From: JAJFFW01 sp038534195
Lineage (GTDB): Bacteria > Pseudomonadota > Alphaproteobacteria > Caulobacterales > Parvularculaceae
Direction: 5' to 3'
NCBI GenBank assembly: GCA_038534195.1
Contig: JBCAXE010000018.1
Location: 1 to 64,000 of the forward strand
DNA length: 64,000 bases
In this document: in pieces, positions 8,211 through 16,756 of the stretch
Layout: every line of letters begins with the position of its first letter
Position numbering within the stretch: position 1 is the first letter of the stretch
Notes under the pieces: generated by a model
Databases searched by the model: none
What the model was told of the DNA's origin: nothing
The model's input: only the letters and a program-made list of their open reading frames with translations
Program-made: the position numbers and the translations under genes

Positions 8211-8933
8211 ATGAATTCTCGCCCCGATTTCAACCATGTGTCCACATGGGTTTTCGACCTCGACAACACGCTCTACCCGGCGCATTGCAATTTGTTCACA
8301 CAGATCGATGCGCGCATGGCCTCCTTCATCGAGACGCTTTTAGGCTTGCCGAAGACGCAAGCGCGCCGCCTGCAAAAAGATTATTATGTGCGCTACGGGA
8401 CAACGATGAGCGGGCTCATGCGCGAGCACGGCGTTAAGCCGCACGATTTCATGGATTATGTCCACGATATCGACTTGTCGGCGATTGACGAAGACGCGGT
8501 CCTTTCACAAACCATCAGCGCATTGCCTGGCGAGAAATACATTTTCACGAACGGGTCGGTGAAACACGCTGAGAATGTCACGCGCAAACTCGGGATCGAT
8601 GGGCTTTTCGACGGCGTCTTCGACATCGCCGCGGCGGATTACACGCCGAAACCGCACCGCGTCACTTATGACCGCTTCCTCGACAAGCATGGGCTCGAGC
8701 CGTCTTGCGCGGCGATGTTTGAAGATATTGCGCAAAATCTTGAGGCGGCGCATGCGCTCGGCATGACCACGGTGCTCGTGGCGTCGGATGCGGCGTGGCT
8801 TGACGATGAACCAGCGGAAAAACGGCCCGCCGCCGCAAGCGACCAACATGACCATGTTCATCATGTTACGCCAGACCTGCGCGGCTTTCTCGGGTCAATC
8901 GAGACGAGCGCCGCGCTTGCGGCGAGCGCTTAA
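8211..8933 (+). CDS. HAD-family pyrimidine 5'-nucleotidase-like protein
   Basis: This is a cytoplasmic HAD hydrolase of 240 residues related to yeast Sdt1/Phm8-type pyrimidine nucleotidases. The catalytic motif FDLDNTLYP lies near residues 16-24; motif II is IFTNGSVKHAENV near 110, and a C-terminal motif with FEDIAQNLEAAHALGM lies near 170. These enzymes dephosphorylate nucleoside monophosphates; the substrate here is not shown by the sequence. The ATG at 8211 follows the DUF1036 stop by 16 bases. An upstream in-frame start at 8070 would overlap that gene and has no support. dapD follows 20 bases later, probably in the same transcript. Confidence 0.8.
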   Translation: MNSRPDFNHVSTWVFDLDNTLYPAHCNLFTQIDARMASFIETLLGLPKTQARRLQKDYYVRYGTTMSGLMREHGVKPHDFMDYVHDIDLSAIDEDAVLSQTISALPGEKYIFTNGSVKHAENVTRKLGIDGLFDGVFDIAAADYTPKPHRVTYDRFLDKHGLEPSCAAMFEDIAQNLEAAHALGMTTVLVASDAAWLDDEPAEKRPAAASDQHDHVHHVTPDLRGFLGSIETSAALAASA

Positions 8934-8953
8934 GAAATATCGGAGACAAACGC

Positions 8954-9781
8954 ATGAGCGACCATACCGGTCTGGAAGAGATCATTAACGCCGCATGGGA
9001 AACGCGCGACACGATCAGCGCCGCTACCCATGGCGATGTCAGGGACGCCGTCGCAAAAGCGTTAGCAACGCTAGACGACGGTTCCGCGCGCGTGGCGGAA
9101 AAATCCGGCAATAATGACTGGACGGTCAATCAGTGGCTGAAAAAGGCAGTTCTTCTATCCTTTCGCTTGAATGACAATCGCCTGATGGGCGCGGCGCCGG
9201 GTCCCTGGTTCGATAAGGTCGACACGAAATTCTCTCAGTGGTCGGAAGAAGATTTCCGGCAAGCGGGATTTCGCGCCGTGCCGCCGGCGACAGTCCGCAG
9301 CGGCGCTCATATTGCGTCTTCGGCGGTGCTCATGCCCTGCTACGTCAATATCGGCGCTTATGTGGGAGAAGGCGCCATGATCGATACATGGGCGACGGTC
9401 GGCTCATGCGCGCAAATCGGCGCCCACTGTCATATCTCGGGGGGGGTCGGCATCGGCGGCGTATTGGAACCGTTGCAGGCGAACCCTGTGATCATCGAGG
9501 ACAATTGCTTTATTGGCGCCCGGTCGGAAGTGGCCGAAGGCGTGATCGTGCGCGAGGGCGCCGTCCTTTCCATGGGCGTCTTCCTCGGCGCGTCCACAAA
9601 GATCATTGACCGCGCCACTGGCGAGGTGCGCTATGGCGAAGTCCCGCCCTATGCGGTTGTGGTTCCGGGAAGCCTGCCTTCAGAGAAAGGCGGTCCCAAT
9701 CTTTATTGCGCTGTGATCGTGAAACAGGTTGATGAACGCACGCGATCGAAAACGTCCGTCAACGAACTCTTGCGCGACTGA
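8954..9781 (+). CDS. dapD: Tetrahydrodipicolinate N-succinyltransferase
   Basis: The enzyme transfers succinyl from succinyl-CoA to tetrahydrodipicolinate in the lysine and meso-diaminopimelate pathway, and so feeds peptidoglycan synthesis. It has 275 residues, matching the family. An N-terminal helical domain is followed by a left-handed beta-helix of hexapeptide repeats from about residue 115 to 230 (VLMPCYVNIGAYVGEGAMID, GSCAQIGAHCHISGGVGIGG). The ATG at 8954 follows a GGAGA ribosome site. The stop lies three bases from the stop of the opposing membrane-protein gene. Confidence 0.98.
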   Translation: MSDHTGLEEIINAAWETRDTISAATHGDVRDAVAKALATLDDGSARVAEKSGNNDWTVNQWLKKAVLLSFRLNDNRLMGAAPGPWFDKVDTKFSQWSEEDFRQAGFRAVPPATVRSGAHIASSAVLMPCYVNIGAYVGEGAMIDTWATVGSCAQIGAHCHISGGVGIGGVLEPLQANPVIIEDNCFIGARSEVAEGVIVREGAVLSMGVFLGASTKIIDRATGEVRYGEVPPYAVVVPGSLPSEKGGPNLYCAVIVKQVDERTRSKTSVNELLRD

Positions 9782-9784
9782 CGG

Positions 9785-10234
9785 TTACGCGCGCCGGGCG
9801 CGCTGCAAAGACATGCGCCACGCCGCAAAGCTTGCGAACATAAGCGTGGTCAACGCAACGAATTCCTCTATGACAATCCCGAACGACCAAAGACCGCCCG
9901 TCGCCGAGGTTGAGAAATAATAAGAGGCGGAAAGCGCCGCCGCCGAAAAGGCGTTCGCCGCGAATGCGCCCCCAAGAAAGAAAACCAATCTTTCAAGTCG
10001 CCAAAAGATGAGCGCATAGGCCGCGCCGTAACAGGCGATCGCGCTCAGATAGAATGCCAGAAGTTGCCAGACCTGCGCGGCGCTGTTCAAAGCGGTCAGG
10101 TCGGCGCCAAACCATAGGGGAAGTGACGCGACGCCGCTCAAGGCGAGTTTGAACATCGCGAACCCCAGCTTGATCGACCCCCAGAAAAATGCGTAAGCAG
10201 CGGCGCCGAAACGCAAAATTTCAACACTATTCAT
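9785..10234 (-). CDS. Small integral membrane protein of unknown function
   Basis: This 149-residue protein has four or so hydrophobic segments (about residues 12-32, 48-75, 80-108 and 115-135) and few charged residues outside a basic C-terminal tail (WRMSLQRARRA). I do not recognise a family. The ATG at 10234 was chosen because AAGGA lies eight bases upstream; an ATG at 10243 sits directly on that site. It lies downstream of a PadR regulator on the same strand with a strong hairpin between them, so PadR may control it. It is convergent with dapD. Confidence 0.65.
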   Translation of the reverse strand: MNSVEILRFGAAAYAFFWGSIKLGFAMFKLALSGVASLPLWFGADLTALNSAAQVWQLLAFYLSAIACYGAAYALIFWRLERLVFFLGGAFAANAFSAAALSASYYFSTSATGGLWSFGIVIEEFVALTTLMFASFAAWRMSLQRARRA

Positions 10235-10326
10235 CACTTTCATCCTTTCGAATATAACCGCACCGATCCCGCCAACGGCGAAGCGCAAGGCTTCGGAAAA
10301 TCGATCAATATACTGAATTTCACAAA

Positions 10327-10382
10327 TGATCGCCGCCGCCCATTCGCGCCGGTGTCTCGGCGCGAATGGGCGGCGGCGATCA
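10327..10382. repeat. Perfect 24-bp inverted repeat with 8-base loop
   Basis: The arms TGATCGCCGCCGCCCATTCG... and their exact complement are perfect over 24 bp around the loop GGTGTCTC (10351-10358). The hairpin lies just past the stop of the PadR gene and about 90 bases before the membrane-protein start on the same strand. Neither side has a convincing T run, so it is not a textbook terminator. It could be an attenuator, an RNA-stabilising element or a small palindromic repeat. Confidence 0.85.
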
Positions 10383-10403
10383 CCAGATGTTTTCCGCGCC
10401 TGC

Positions 10404-10718
10404 TCATGCCCGCACCGTATCCACCGGCGCTATTTCTGATGCGGGTTCTGATTCCTGTGGAGAGGACGCAGCGAGCACCCTCCCCTCAGCAGTGAGCCTG
10501 TAAACATGACGGGCCGGTCGGCCCGGCGCAGCGGGCTCGCGCCATTCGGCTTCCAACAGACCCTGGTCGGTAAGGCGCATGAGCATCGGGTAAAGCGTGC
10601 CTGATTTAACGCCCGTTTCCCTGGAGATGTCATAGCCATAGCGCCAGAGGTCCGGCGCTGCGCTGAGCACCTCCAGAACGCACCGAGTCTGTTTTGAGAT
10701 ATTCATTCGTCGAGGCAT
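10404..10718 (-). CDS. PadR-family transcriptional regulator
   Basis: This is a small cytoplasmic winged-helix repressor of 104 residues. PadR hallmarks are visible: YGYDISRETGVKSGTLYPMLMRL near residues 27-50 holds the recognition helix, and the wing GRPARHVYRLTAEG lies near 66-79. The C-terminal dimer helix is short, placing it in the small-PadR group. Inducers are usually hydrophobic or phenolic compounds, but nothing here identifies one. The likely target is its own promoter and the membrane gene downstream. A second ATG at 10706 (MNISKQTR) is an equally plausible start. Confidence 0.82.
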   Translation of the reverse strand: MPRRMNISKQTRCVLEVLSAAPDLWRYGYDISRETGVKSGTLYPMLMRLTDQGLLEAEWREPAAPGRPARHVYRLTAEGRVLAASSPQESEPASEIAPVDTVRA

Positions 10719-10824
10719 TCATAAACTCTACATATATTGATTTAAAAAACAAGCCGTTCTTGCGCCGAAACACCTGCCTGCCCCGAAGCGAAAAATACCA
10801 ATTTTAACAATGATTTACAGAAAT

Positions 10825-10883
10825 AAGCGAACGCTCACTTGACAATTGCGAGCCTCATCGCCAATTAAAGTGAGCGCTCACTT
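10825..10883 (+). promoter_or_regulatory. Promoter with two TetR-type operators
   Basis: A perfect 16-bp palindrome AAGTGAGCGCTCACTT lies at 10868-10883. A related copy, AAGCGAACGCTCACTT, lies at 10825-10840 and matches in 6 of 8 half-site pairs. The second copy overlaps TTGACA at 10839-10844, a strong -35 box. A weak -10 (CAATTA, 10862-10867) abuts the perfect palindrome. This arrangement suits repression by the TetR protein encoded 100 bases downstream. It could also affect the leftward PadR gene. Confidence 0.75.
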
Positions 10884-10982
10884 ACTTTTGTCACCTACCA
10901 GAAGGCGATGGCGGCGGGCGAAAGGGATTACGGTTAAGACGCCCCAGAGAAGAACATCGAAACACGAGACTAATCCGACGTC

Positions 10983-11597
10983 ATGATTGAGACCACACAA
11001 ACCGAAACGCGCGGCGTCACAGCCGCGCCCGGCACCACCAAGGCGCGGATCGAGCGGGCGGCCCTTGGCCTTTTTGTGGAAAAGGGCGTCGCGGGCGCCA
11101 CCACGCGCGAGATCGCCGGCGCAGCGGGCGTGTCAGAAGGCGCGCTCTATCGCTATTTCAAAAGCAAGGAAGCGATCGCCCAGCATCTCTTCGCCGCGAT
11201 CCATGAAAAACTCGCGGGCCTCGTGCGCAACGCCGGAACCAGCGCTGAGGGGGTCGAAGCGCAGGCCGAAGCGGTGATTGACGCCTATTGCGGCGCCGCC
11301 GACGAGGACTGGACGCTCTTCACGTTTCACCTGCTCTCGATCGATCATTTTCTACCGACGCCGCCCGGCCGCGACGATCCGGTGTCGGCGACGGAAGACA
11401 TTATCGCCGCCGCCATTGACCGCGGTGAATTGCCGGCTTGCGACGCACGCATTCTCGCCGCGATGGCGCTTGGCGTTGTTCTCCAGCCAGCGTTGCACAA
11501 AGCCTATGGCCGGCTCGACGCGCCGCTTAGCGCCTATGCGGATCAATTCAAATCGGCAATTCGCGCCGTCTTGTCGTCAACCGCGCCGCGCCCGTAA
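10983..11597 (+). CDS. TetR-family transcriptional regulator
   Basis: This is a 204-residue regulator. The N-terminal DNA-binding domain spans about residues 20-66, with the HTH core TTREIAGAAGVSEGALYRYFKSKEAI. The remaining C-terminal part is the ligand and dimer domain and gives no ligand clue. Two matching palindromes upstream suggest autoregulation. plsC follows 14 bases after the stop, and a lysophospholipid-transporter-like gene after that, so the regulator probably controls phospholipid acylation in response to a lipid or acyl-CoA signal. That last point is inference from the neighbours. Confidence 0.88.
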   Translation: MIETTQTETRGVTAAPGTTKARIERAALGLFVEKGVAGATTREIAGAAGVSEGALYRYFKSKEAIAQHLFAAIHEKLAGLVRNAGTSAEGVEAQAEAVIDAYCGAADEDWTLFTFHLLSIDHFLPTPPGRDDPVSATEDIIAAAIDRGELPACDARILAAMALGVVLQPALHKAYGRLDAPLSAYADQFKSAIRAVLSSTAPRP

Positions 11598-11611
11598 CAG
11601 GAGTCTTAGTC

Positions 11612-12391
11612 ATGCGTATTCTATTGTTTCGCACCGCTTATTATTTGACGTCGGTCTTTTTCGCGATCACCGCACTCCCGCTCCTCGCAGCGCCGACGCG
11701 ACAACCGCTCTCCCGTTGGATCAGGCGCTACACGAAAACCATGGTCTATTGGATGCGGACAATCGCCGGCATTAAGCTAACCGTGCGCGGCCGAGAGAAC
11801 CTGCCGGAGGGACCGAGCATTATCGCTGCAAAACACCAAAGCTGGGGCGACGGCTTTTGCATTTTCAGCCAGATCGACGATCTCGCGTTCGTCACTGGCG
11901 ATCATCTGGACCGGATTCCGCTAATCGGCGGTATCTTGCGCAAGCTTGGCGCGATTATTGTCGATAATTGCGGCGGCGCCGTGGCGCGCGCCAGGCTGGT
12001 GGACAAAGAATTGAAATTGGCCCGTGATGCGGGACGGCGCATTCTGATTTTCCCTGAAGGCCACCTCGCCCCCGTCGGCGAAAAATATCGCTATAAACGC
12101 GGCGTATATCATATGTATACGGCTTATGATCGGCCGACCGTGCCCATTGCGACAAATCTCGGTGTGTTCTGGCCACAGGCGCGCTGGGACCTGAAACCCG
12201 GCGAAGCGATCATCGAGTTTCTGGATCCGATCGAGCCCGGCCTTGAAAAAGAGGCCTTCATGGCGCGGCTCGAAGAAGCGGTTGAAACGCGCTCGCGCGA
12301 ACTTTTGGCGGAAACCGGACACACTGTTGCGCCGTGGGACCAGCCCGCTCTGCCCGATCCCCGCAGGCGCACCGGAACCGTGGAGGCTTAA
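11612..12391 (+). CDS. plsC: 1-acyl-sn-glycerol-3-phosphate acyltransferase
   Basis: This is a membrane-associated acyltransferase that acylates lysophosphatidate or another lysophospholipid. Its 259 residues are usual. The HX4D catalytic motif reads HQSWGD near residue 74, and the substrate motif FPEG lies near 147. One N-terminal hydrophobic helix (about 5-28) anchors it. AGGAG stands nine bases before the ATG at 11612. The next gene resembles LplT, and a PlsC plus LplT pairing parallels the E. coli lplT-aas lysophospholipid salvage locus. This copy may therefore recycle lysophospholipids and not make them de novo. Confidence 0.9.
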   Translation: MRILLFRTAYYLTSVFFAITALPLLAAPTRQPLSRWIRRYTKTMVYWMRTIAGIKLTVRGRENLPEGPSIIAAKHQSWGDGFCIFSQIDDLAFVTGDHLDRIPLIGGILRKLGAIIVDNCGGAVARARLVDKELKLARDAGRRILIFPEGHLAPVGEKYRYKRGVYHMYTAYDRPTVPIATNLGVFWPQARWDLKPGEAIIEFLDPIEPGLEKEAFMARLEEAVETRSRELLAETGHTVAPWDQPALPDPRRRTGTVEA

Positions 12392-12394
12392 GCA

Positions 12395-13765
12395 ATGGAC
12401 AATCAAAACCCTCCCGCCGAGGACGGCGTCCAACAAATGGCTGCTGCGCCGCCGCCGCTCTTCTTTCAGAAACGGTTCTGGCCGCTTTGGTCCGCTTTTT
12501 CCCTTGGCGCCTTCGCCGACAACATGCTGCGTCAGGCGCTCATCATCGGTATCTCTTTTGGCGTGATCGCCGTCAACATATTTTCTAATTCCGACGATGC
12601 GATCCCGGTGATCGGCTCGCTTTTCGCTGTCTCCATGCTCTTGTTCTCGCCGCTCGCCGGTCAGTTTGCGGATAAATACGACACAGCGATGATGGCGCGC
12701 CGCACCAAACTCATCGAGATGCTCATAATGGCTGTCGCGGCGGTCGGTTTCTTTATCGGAAACGGCCCTTTGTTAATCGGCTGCCTGTTCGCCATGGGCG
12801 TTCAGTCAGCATTTTTCTCTCCAGTACGCACCGGCGCGATGCCAAAATATTTCGCACCGGATGAATTGATCAGGGCGAACGCTCTTTTTAATGCGGGCCT
12901 CTTCGTCGCGATCATTCTGGGTCTTCTGTTCGGCGGATTGTTCATCGAGCAACCGTCAGGCGGCGAAAAAGTTTCCGGCTTCCTGATTGGCGCATCGGTT
13001 CTCGGCTATCTTGCCGTACGCAGCGCGCCGAAAGCGGCCGCCACGGCGCCGGAATTGAAAATCGACTGGAACATATTTGCGCAGGGCGTGCGTATCTTTG
13101 GCTTCGCGCTGAAAGCGCCGGGGGTCAGCCGCCCGATGATCGGCTTTAGCCTTTTCTATTTCATGTCGACCTTTGTAACAGTGCTGTTGCCGCTTTATGT
13201 ACGGGACGCGCTGGGCGGGACCGGCGCTGTCGCCACCGCCATTATGGGTCTATTCGCCATCGGCGCGGGGCTTGGCGCGATCGGCGCATCGCTCCTTTCC
13301 AAAGGCAAAAGCGGGCTTGGCTTTGCAGCGGTCGGCATCTCATCGGCCGGATTGATCACGCTTGCAATCTACGCCCTGACGGGACCGGTGGCGCTCGCCG
13401 GCGCCTCAACGGTCGCAGAGCTTTTCACCAGCCCCGCCGGTGTTGCGATCGGCTTATGCTTCGTCGCCACGTCCGCCTCCATGGGCCTTTACATCGTTCC
13501 GTTGCAGGCGGCTGTCCAACGGCGCGCGCCGGCGGAAAAACGCGCACGCATTCTCGCCGCGAACAATATGCTCGTGGCGGCGATGGCCTTTCTCGGATCG
13601 AACGCTGTGCTCGCGGTCACGCGCACTAGCCTGACGCCCACCGGCGCATTCCTGATCGTCGCGGCCATGCAATTTGCGATCGCGCTTTACATGTTCCGCA
13701 GGAAACGCGCCGTAAAGGAAGGGCTCTTTGACGAGATGCTAGAAGGCGAGCGCGCTAGTCCTTGA
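12395..13765 (+). CDS. MFS transporter, LplT-like lysophospholipid translocator
   Basis: This is a 456-residue inner-membrane protein with about twelve hydrophobic segments. The start region FFQKRFWPLWSAFSLGAFADNMLRQAL resembles LplT and related flippases, which normally have FNDN in that place. LplT moves lysophospholipids inward so that an acyltransferase can repair them. The ATG lies three bases after the plsC stop, with GGAGG inside the plsC end, so translation is coupled. The last 11 bases overlap the convergent serA stop region. The substrate is inferred from the neighbour; other MFS roles are possible. Confidence 0.75.
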   Translation: MDNQNPPAEDGVQQMAAAPPPLFFQKRFWPLWSAFSLGAFADNMLRQALIIGISFGVIAVNIFSNSDDAIPVIGSLFAVSMLLFSPLAGQFADKYDTAMMARRTKLIEMLIMAVAAVGFFIGNGPLLIGCLFAMGVQSAFFSPVRTGAMPKYFAPDELIRANALFNAGLFVAIILGLLFGGLFIEQPSGGEKVSGFLIGASVLGYLAVRSAPKAAATAPELKIDWNIFAQGVRIFGFALKAPGVSRPMIGFSLFYFMSTFVTVLLPLYVRDALGGTGAVATAIMGLFAIGAGLGAIGASLLSKGKSGLGFAAVGISSAGLITLAIYALTGPVALAGASTVAELFTSPAGVAIGLCFVATSASMGLYIVPLQAAVQRRAPAEKRARILAANNMLVAAMAFLGSNAVLAVTRTSLTPTGAFLIVAAMQFAIALYMFRRKRAVKEGLFDEMLEGERASP

Positions 13766-15335
13766 AGGCGAGCGCTTTTGCCTGCTTCACATGCTCTAGC
13801 GCACGAACGGACCCAAGGACATCTTCCGTCACCAGATTATCCACCGCCAGGAGAGCAATCGCCCCGGCGTCATTGCGGCCCAAATTAAAAGTCGCAATGT
13901 TAACACCGGCGGCGCCGAGCGCCCCGCCGAGGGCGCCGATAAAGCCGGGTTTGTCTTCGTTGGTTACATACAGCATATGCGGCGAGAAGCTCGCTTCCAT
14001 TTCGACGCCCTTAATTTCGATGATGCGCGGCGAGGCCCCGAAAAGCGTGCCGGCGACCGCGCGGTCATCGCGTTCGGTGACAATGCGCAGGCGGATAATG
14101 CTGTCAAAAATCTCCGCATCATCACGATATGTCTCAGCGATTGCGACGCCGCGCTCCTTGGCGATAATCGGCGCGTTGACAATATTCACCTCGCCCAACA
14201 TGGGCTTTAGAACGCTGGCGACAGCGGCGGCGGTGAGCGGTCGCGTGTTGAGTTTGGCGACGTCGCCCGAATAAATGATCTCAATCGCCTTGACGCTCGT
14301 CTCGGTCAGCTGCCCGGCGAAGGCGCCAAGATGTTCAGCGAGGCTGATAAAAGGTTTCAGCTTCGGCGCTTCCTCAGCCGTGATCGACGGCATGTTGAGC
14401 GCATTGGTGACCGCGCCTTTGACAAGATAGTCCGCCATCTGTTCGGCGACTTGTATCGCCACATTTTCCTGGGCTTCACGGGTCGACGCCCCAAGGTGCG
14501 GCGTCGCCACAACGCGGTCATGGCCGAACAGTGGATGGTCCGTAGCCGGCTCAGAAGCAAAGACGTCGAGCGCCGCCGCCGCCACATGGCCGCTGTCCAG
14601 CGCGTCCTTGAGAGCCTCCTCATCGAGAAGGCCGCCGCGCGCGCAATTGACGATCTGTACGCCTTCGCGGGTCTTCGCGATATTTTCCTCGCTGAGGATA
14701 TTCCGGGTCTGGTCGGTCAGCGGCGTGTGGAGGGAAATAATATTGGCGCGCGCCAGTAGCGAATCGAGATCGACCTTTTCAACGCCGATCTCTTCAGCGC
14801 GTTGATCGGTCAAAAACGGGTCGTATGCGATCACATGCATTTTCAAACCCATGGCGCGGTCAGCAACAATCGAGCCGATATTGCCACATCCGATGAGGCC
14901 CAGCGTTTTGCCGAACAGCTCGGCGCCCATAAATTTCGACTTTTCCCATTTTCCGGCATGAGTCGATTCATTAGCCTGCGGAATTTTACGCGCCAGGGAA
15001 AACATCATTGCGATCGCGTGTTCGGCTGTCGTGATCGCATTGCCGAACGGCGTGTTCATAACAACGACGCCGGCCGCCGTGGCCGCATCAATGTTGATAT
15101 TGTCAACGCCGATCCCGGCGCGTCCGATGACTTTCAGATTGCGCCCCTTCGCGATCATTGCGGGCGTCGCCTTTGTCGCAGACCGGACGGCGAGCCCGTC
15201 ATAGTCGGCGATCATATCGAGGAGTTTGTCAGGCTCCTTACCGAGACCCGGTTGATAATCGACATCGACGCCGCGCTCCTTGAAGATGTTGACGGCGGTT
15301 TCGCTCAAGGCGTCAGAAATCAGAACTTTAGGCAT
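13755..15335 (-). CDS. serA: D-3-phosphoglycerate dehydrogenase, long ACT-domain form
   Basis: This catalyses the first step of serine synthesis: oxidation of 3-phosphoglycerate to 3-phosphohydroxypyruvate with NAD. At 526 residues it belongs to the long form, with a substrate and NAD domain (residues 1-310, GxGNIGSIVADRA near 148), an intervening domain and a C-terminal ACT domain (about 455-526), which commonly senses serine. Catalytic-region motifs NCARGGLLDEEAL and ATPHLGASTREAQENVA are intact. It follows serC on the same strand after 48 bases, so the serC RNA leader probably governs both. Its 3' end overlaps the convergent MFS gene by 11 bases. Confidence 0.98.
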   Translation of the reverse strand: MPKVLISDALSETAVNIFKERGVDVDYQPGLGKEPDKLLDMIADYDGLAVRSATKATPAMIAKGRNLKVIGRAGIGVDNINIDAATAAGVVVMNTPFGNAITTAEHAIAMMFSLARKIPQANESTHAGKWEKSKFMGAELFGKTLGLIGCGNIGSIVADRAMGLKMHVIAYDPFLTDQRAEEIGVEKVDLDSLLARANIISLHTPLTDQTRNILSEENIAKTREGVQIVNCARGGLLDEEALKDALDSGHVAAAALDVFASEPATDHPLFGHDRVVATPHLGASTREAQENVAIQVAEQMADYLVKGAVTNALNMPSITAEEAPKLKPFISLAEHLGAFAGQLTETSVKAIEIIYSGDVAKLNTRPLTAAAVASVLKPMLGEVNIVNAPIIAKERGVAIAETYRDDAEIFDSIIRLRIVTERDDRAVAGTLFGASPRIIEIKGVEMEASFSPHMLYVTNEDKPGFIGALGGALGAAGVNIATFNLGRNDAGAIALLAVDNLVTEDVLGSVRALEHVKQAKALAFKD

Positions 15336-15383
15336 GGGGAATGCTCCAGAAAAAACAGTGAATGAGAGAAAGAAAAAACGAGT

Positions 15384-16544
15384 TTAGAGCGCGGCCGATT
15401 TGGCCGCCTCAAACGCCCAGTCGAGCCACGGGCAAAGCGCTTCGATGTCCGATTGCTCGACAGTGGAGCCGCACCAGATGCGAAGGCCGGGCGGCGCGTC
15501 GCGATAGCCGCCAATGTCGTAGGCGGCCTCTTCTTCGCCGAGCAGCGCTTCCATTTTTTTCACGAAGGCCCGCTGCGCCGCCTCGTCGAGACCGGAAAAT
15601 ACCGGGTCGGTGATCTTCAGGCAGACTGATGTGTTCGACTGGGTCGCCTCATCTTCCGCAAGGAAATCAATCCAGTCCGTTTCGCGCACCCAGGCGGAAA
15701 GCGCTGCGGCGTTCGCGTCGGCGCGCGCGCACAAGCCGGACAAGCCACCAACCGATGCGCCCCAGTCCAGCGCGTCGATATAATCCTCAACGCACAACAT
15801 AGACGGGGTATTAATCGTCGCGCCTGAAAAGACCCCCTCGATCAGTTTTCCACCTTTTGTCAGACGGAAAATTTTCGGGAGCGGCCAGGAAGGCGTGTAG
15901 GTCTCAAGGCGCTCCACAGCGCGCGGCCCGAGGATCAAGACGCCATGCGCCGCCTCGCCGCCCATGACTTTCTGCCAGGAAAAGGTCACGACATCGAGCT
16001 TCGCCCAATCGAGGTGCTGCGCGAACGCCGCCGAGGTGGCGTCGCAAATGACAACGCCCTCGCGCTCCGCGGCGATCCAGTCGGCGTCAGGCACCCGAAC
16101 GCCCGACGTGGTTCCGTTCCACGTGAAGACAACATCATGACCCGGATCAACATCGCCGAGCGCAGGTAAAGCGCCGTAGGGCGCTGTCATCACCCGCGCG
16201 TCGAGCTCCAACTGCTTGACAGCATCGGTCACCCAGCCCTGGCCAAAACTTTCCCACGCGAGCATGTCCACCGGGCGCGCGCCCAGCATCGACCACATCG
16301 CCATCTCTACTGCGCCCGTATCAGACGCCGGCACAATGCCGATGCGATAGTCTTCCGGAACTTCAAGAATTGCCCGCGTCTTATCAATCGCTTCCTGAAG
16401 GCGCGTTTTGCCGACCTTCGAGCGATGGGATCGTCCGAGCGTCGCCGCATTCAGGTTTTCGGGGGTCCATCCGGGTCGCTTAACGCAAGGTCCAGACGAA
16501 AAAGAAGGCCGCGCTGGACGCGCCGCCGGTTTGGAATCTGTCAT
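15384..16544 (-). CDS. serC: Phosphoserine aminotransferase
   Basis: This PLP enzyme converts 3-phosphohydroxypyruvate and glutamate to phosphoserine and 2-oxoglutarate. It has 386 residues and is of the alphaproteobacterial SerC type, opening KPAARPARPSFSSGPCVKRPGW. The PLP-binding lysine is in SWQKVMGGEAAHG near residue 196. The ATG at 16544 is preceded by AGGAG, which lies at the edge of a small hairpin in the leader. serA follows downstream as the second gene of the operon. SerB is not in the window. Confidence 0.97.
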   Translation of the reverse strand: MTDSKPAARPARPSFSSGPCVKRPGWTPENLNAATLGRSHRSKVGKTRLQEAIDKTRAILEVPEDYRIGIVPASDTGAVEMAMWSMLGARPVDMLAWESFGQGWVTDAVKQLELDARVMTAPYGALPALGDVDPGHDVVFTWNGTTSGVRVPDADWIAAEREGVVICDATSAAFAQHLDWAKLDVVTFSWQKVMGGEAAHGVLILGPRAVERLETYTPSWPLPKIFRLTKGGKLIEGVFSGATINTPSMLCVEDYIDALDWGASVGGLSGLCARADANAAALSAWVRETDWIDFLAEDEATQSNTSVCLKITDPVFSGLDEAAQRAFVKKMEALLGEEEAAYDIGGYRDAPPGLRIWCGSTVEQSDIEALCPWLDWAFEAAKSAAL

Positions 16545-16615
16545 GTTAAACTCCTATCCTCACAGATAGGTCGCGCTTCGTTGGGGAAGCGTGGCCCACC
16601 CCGCTTATCCGGCAG
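16545..16615 (-). ncRNA. Probable serC RNA leader motif
   Basis: The leader on the minus strand shows two hairpins. The first is CGCTTC-CCCAAC-GAAGCG (16574-16591), just after the G-rich AGCGGGGTGGGCCA. The second is CCTATC-TGTGAG-GATAGG (16553-16570), whose 3' arm runs into the AGGAG ribosome site six bases before the serC ATG. This matches the described serC RNA motif (two stem-loops before serC in alphaproteobacteria, the second able to hide the ribosome site). The regulator or ligand of that motif is not established. Identification is from memory of the layout. Confidence 0.7.
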
Positions 16616-16756
16616 CCAGCGCGCGAAGTCAAAGACTTTATTGCAGCGCAATATGCTAAGACGCGCCAAATATTCTAATCAACGTGCGAGAGAACATCGC
16701 TTGACCGCCGGCATGGCGCCGCATAGCTCTCGGCCTCGCAATCGAAGGCAGCACAA

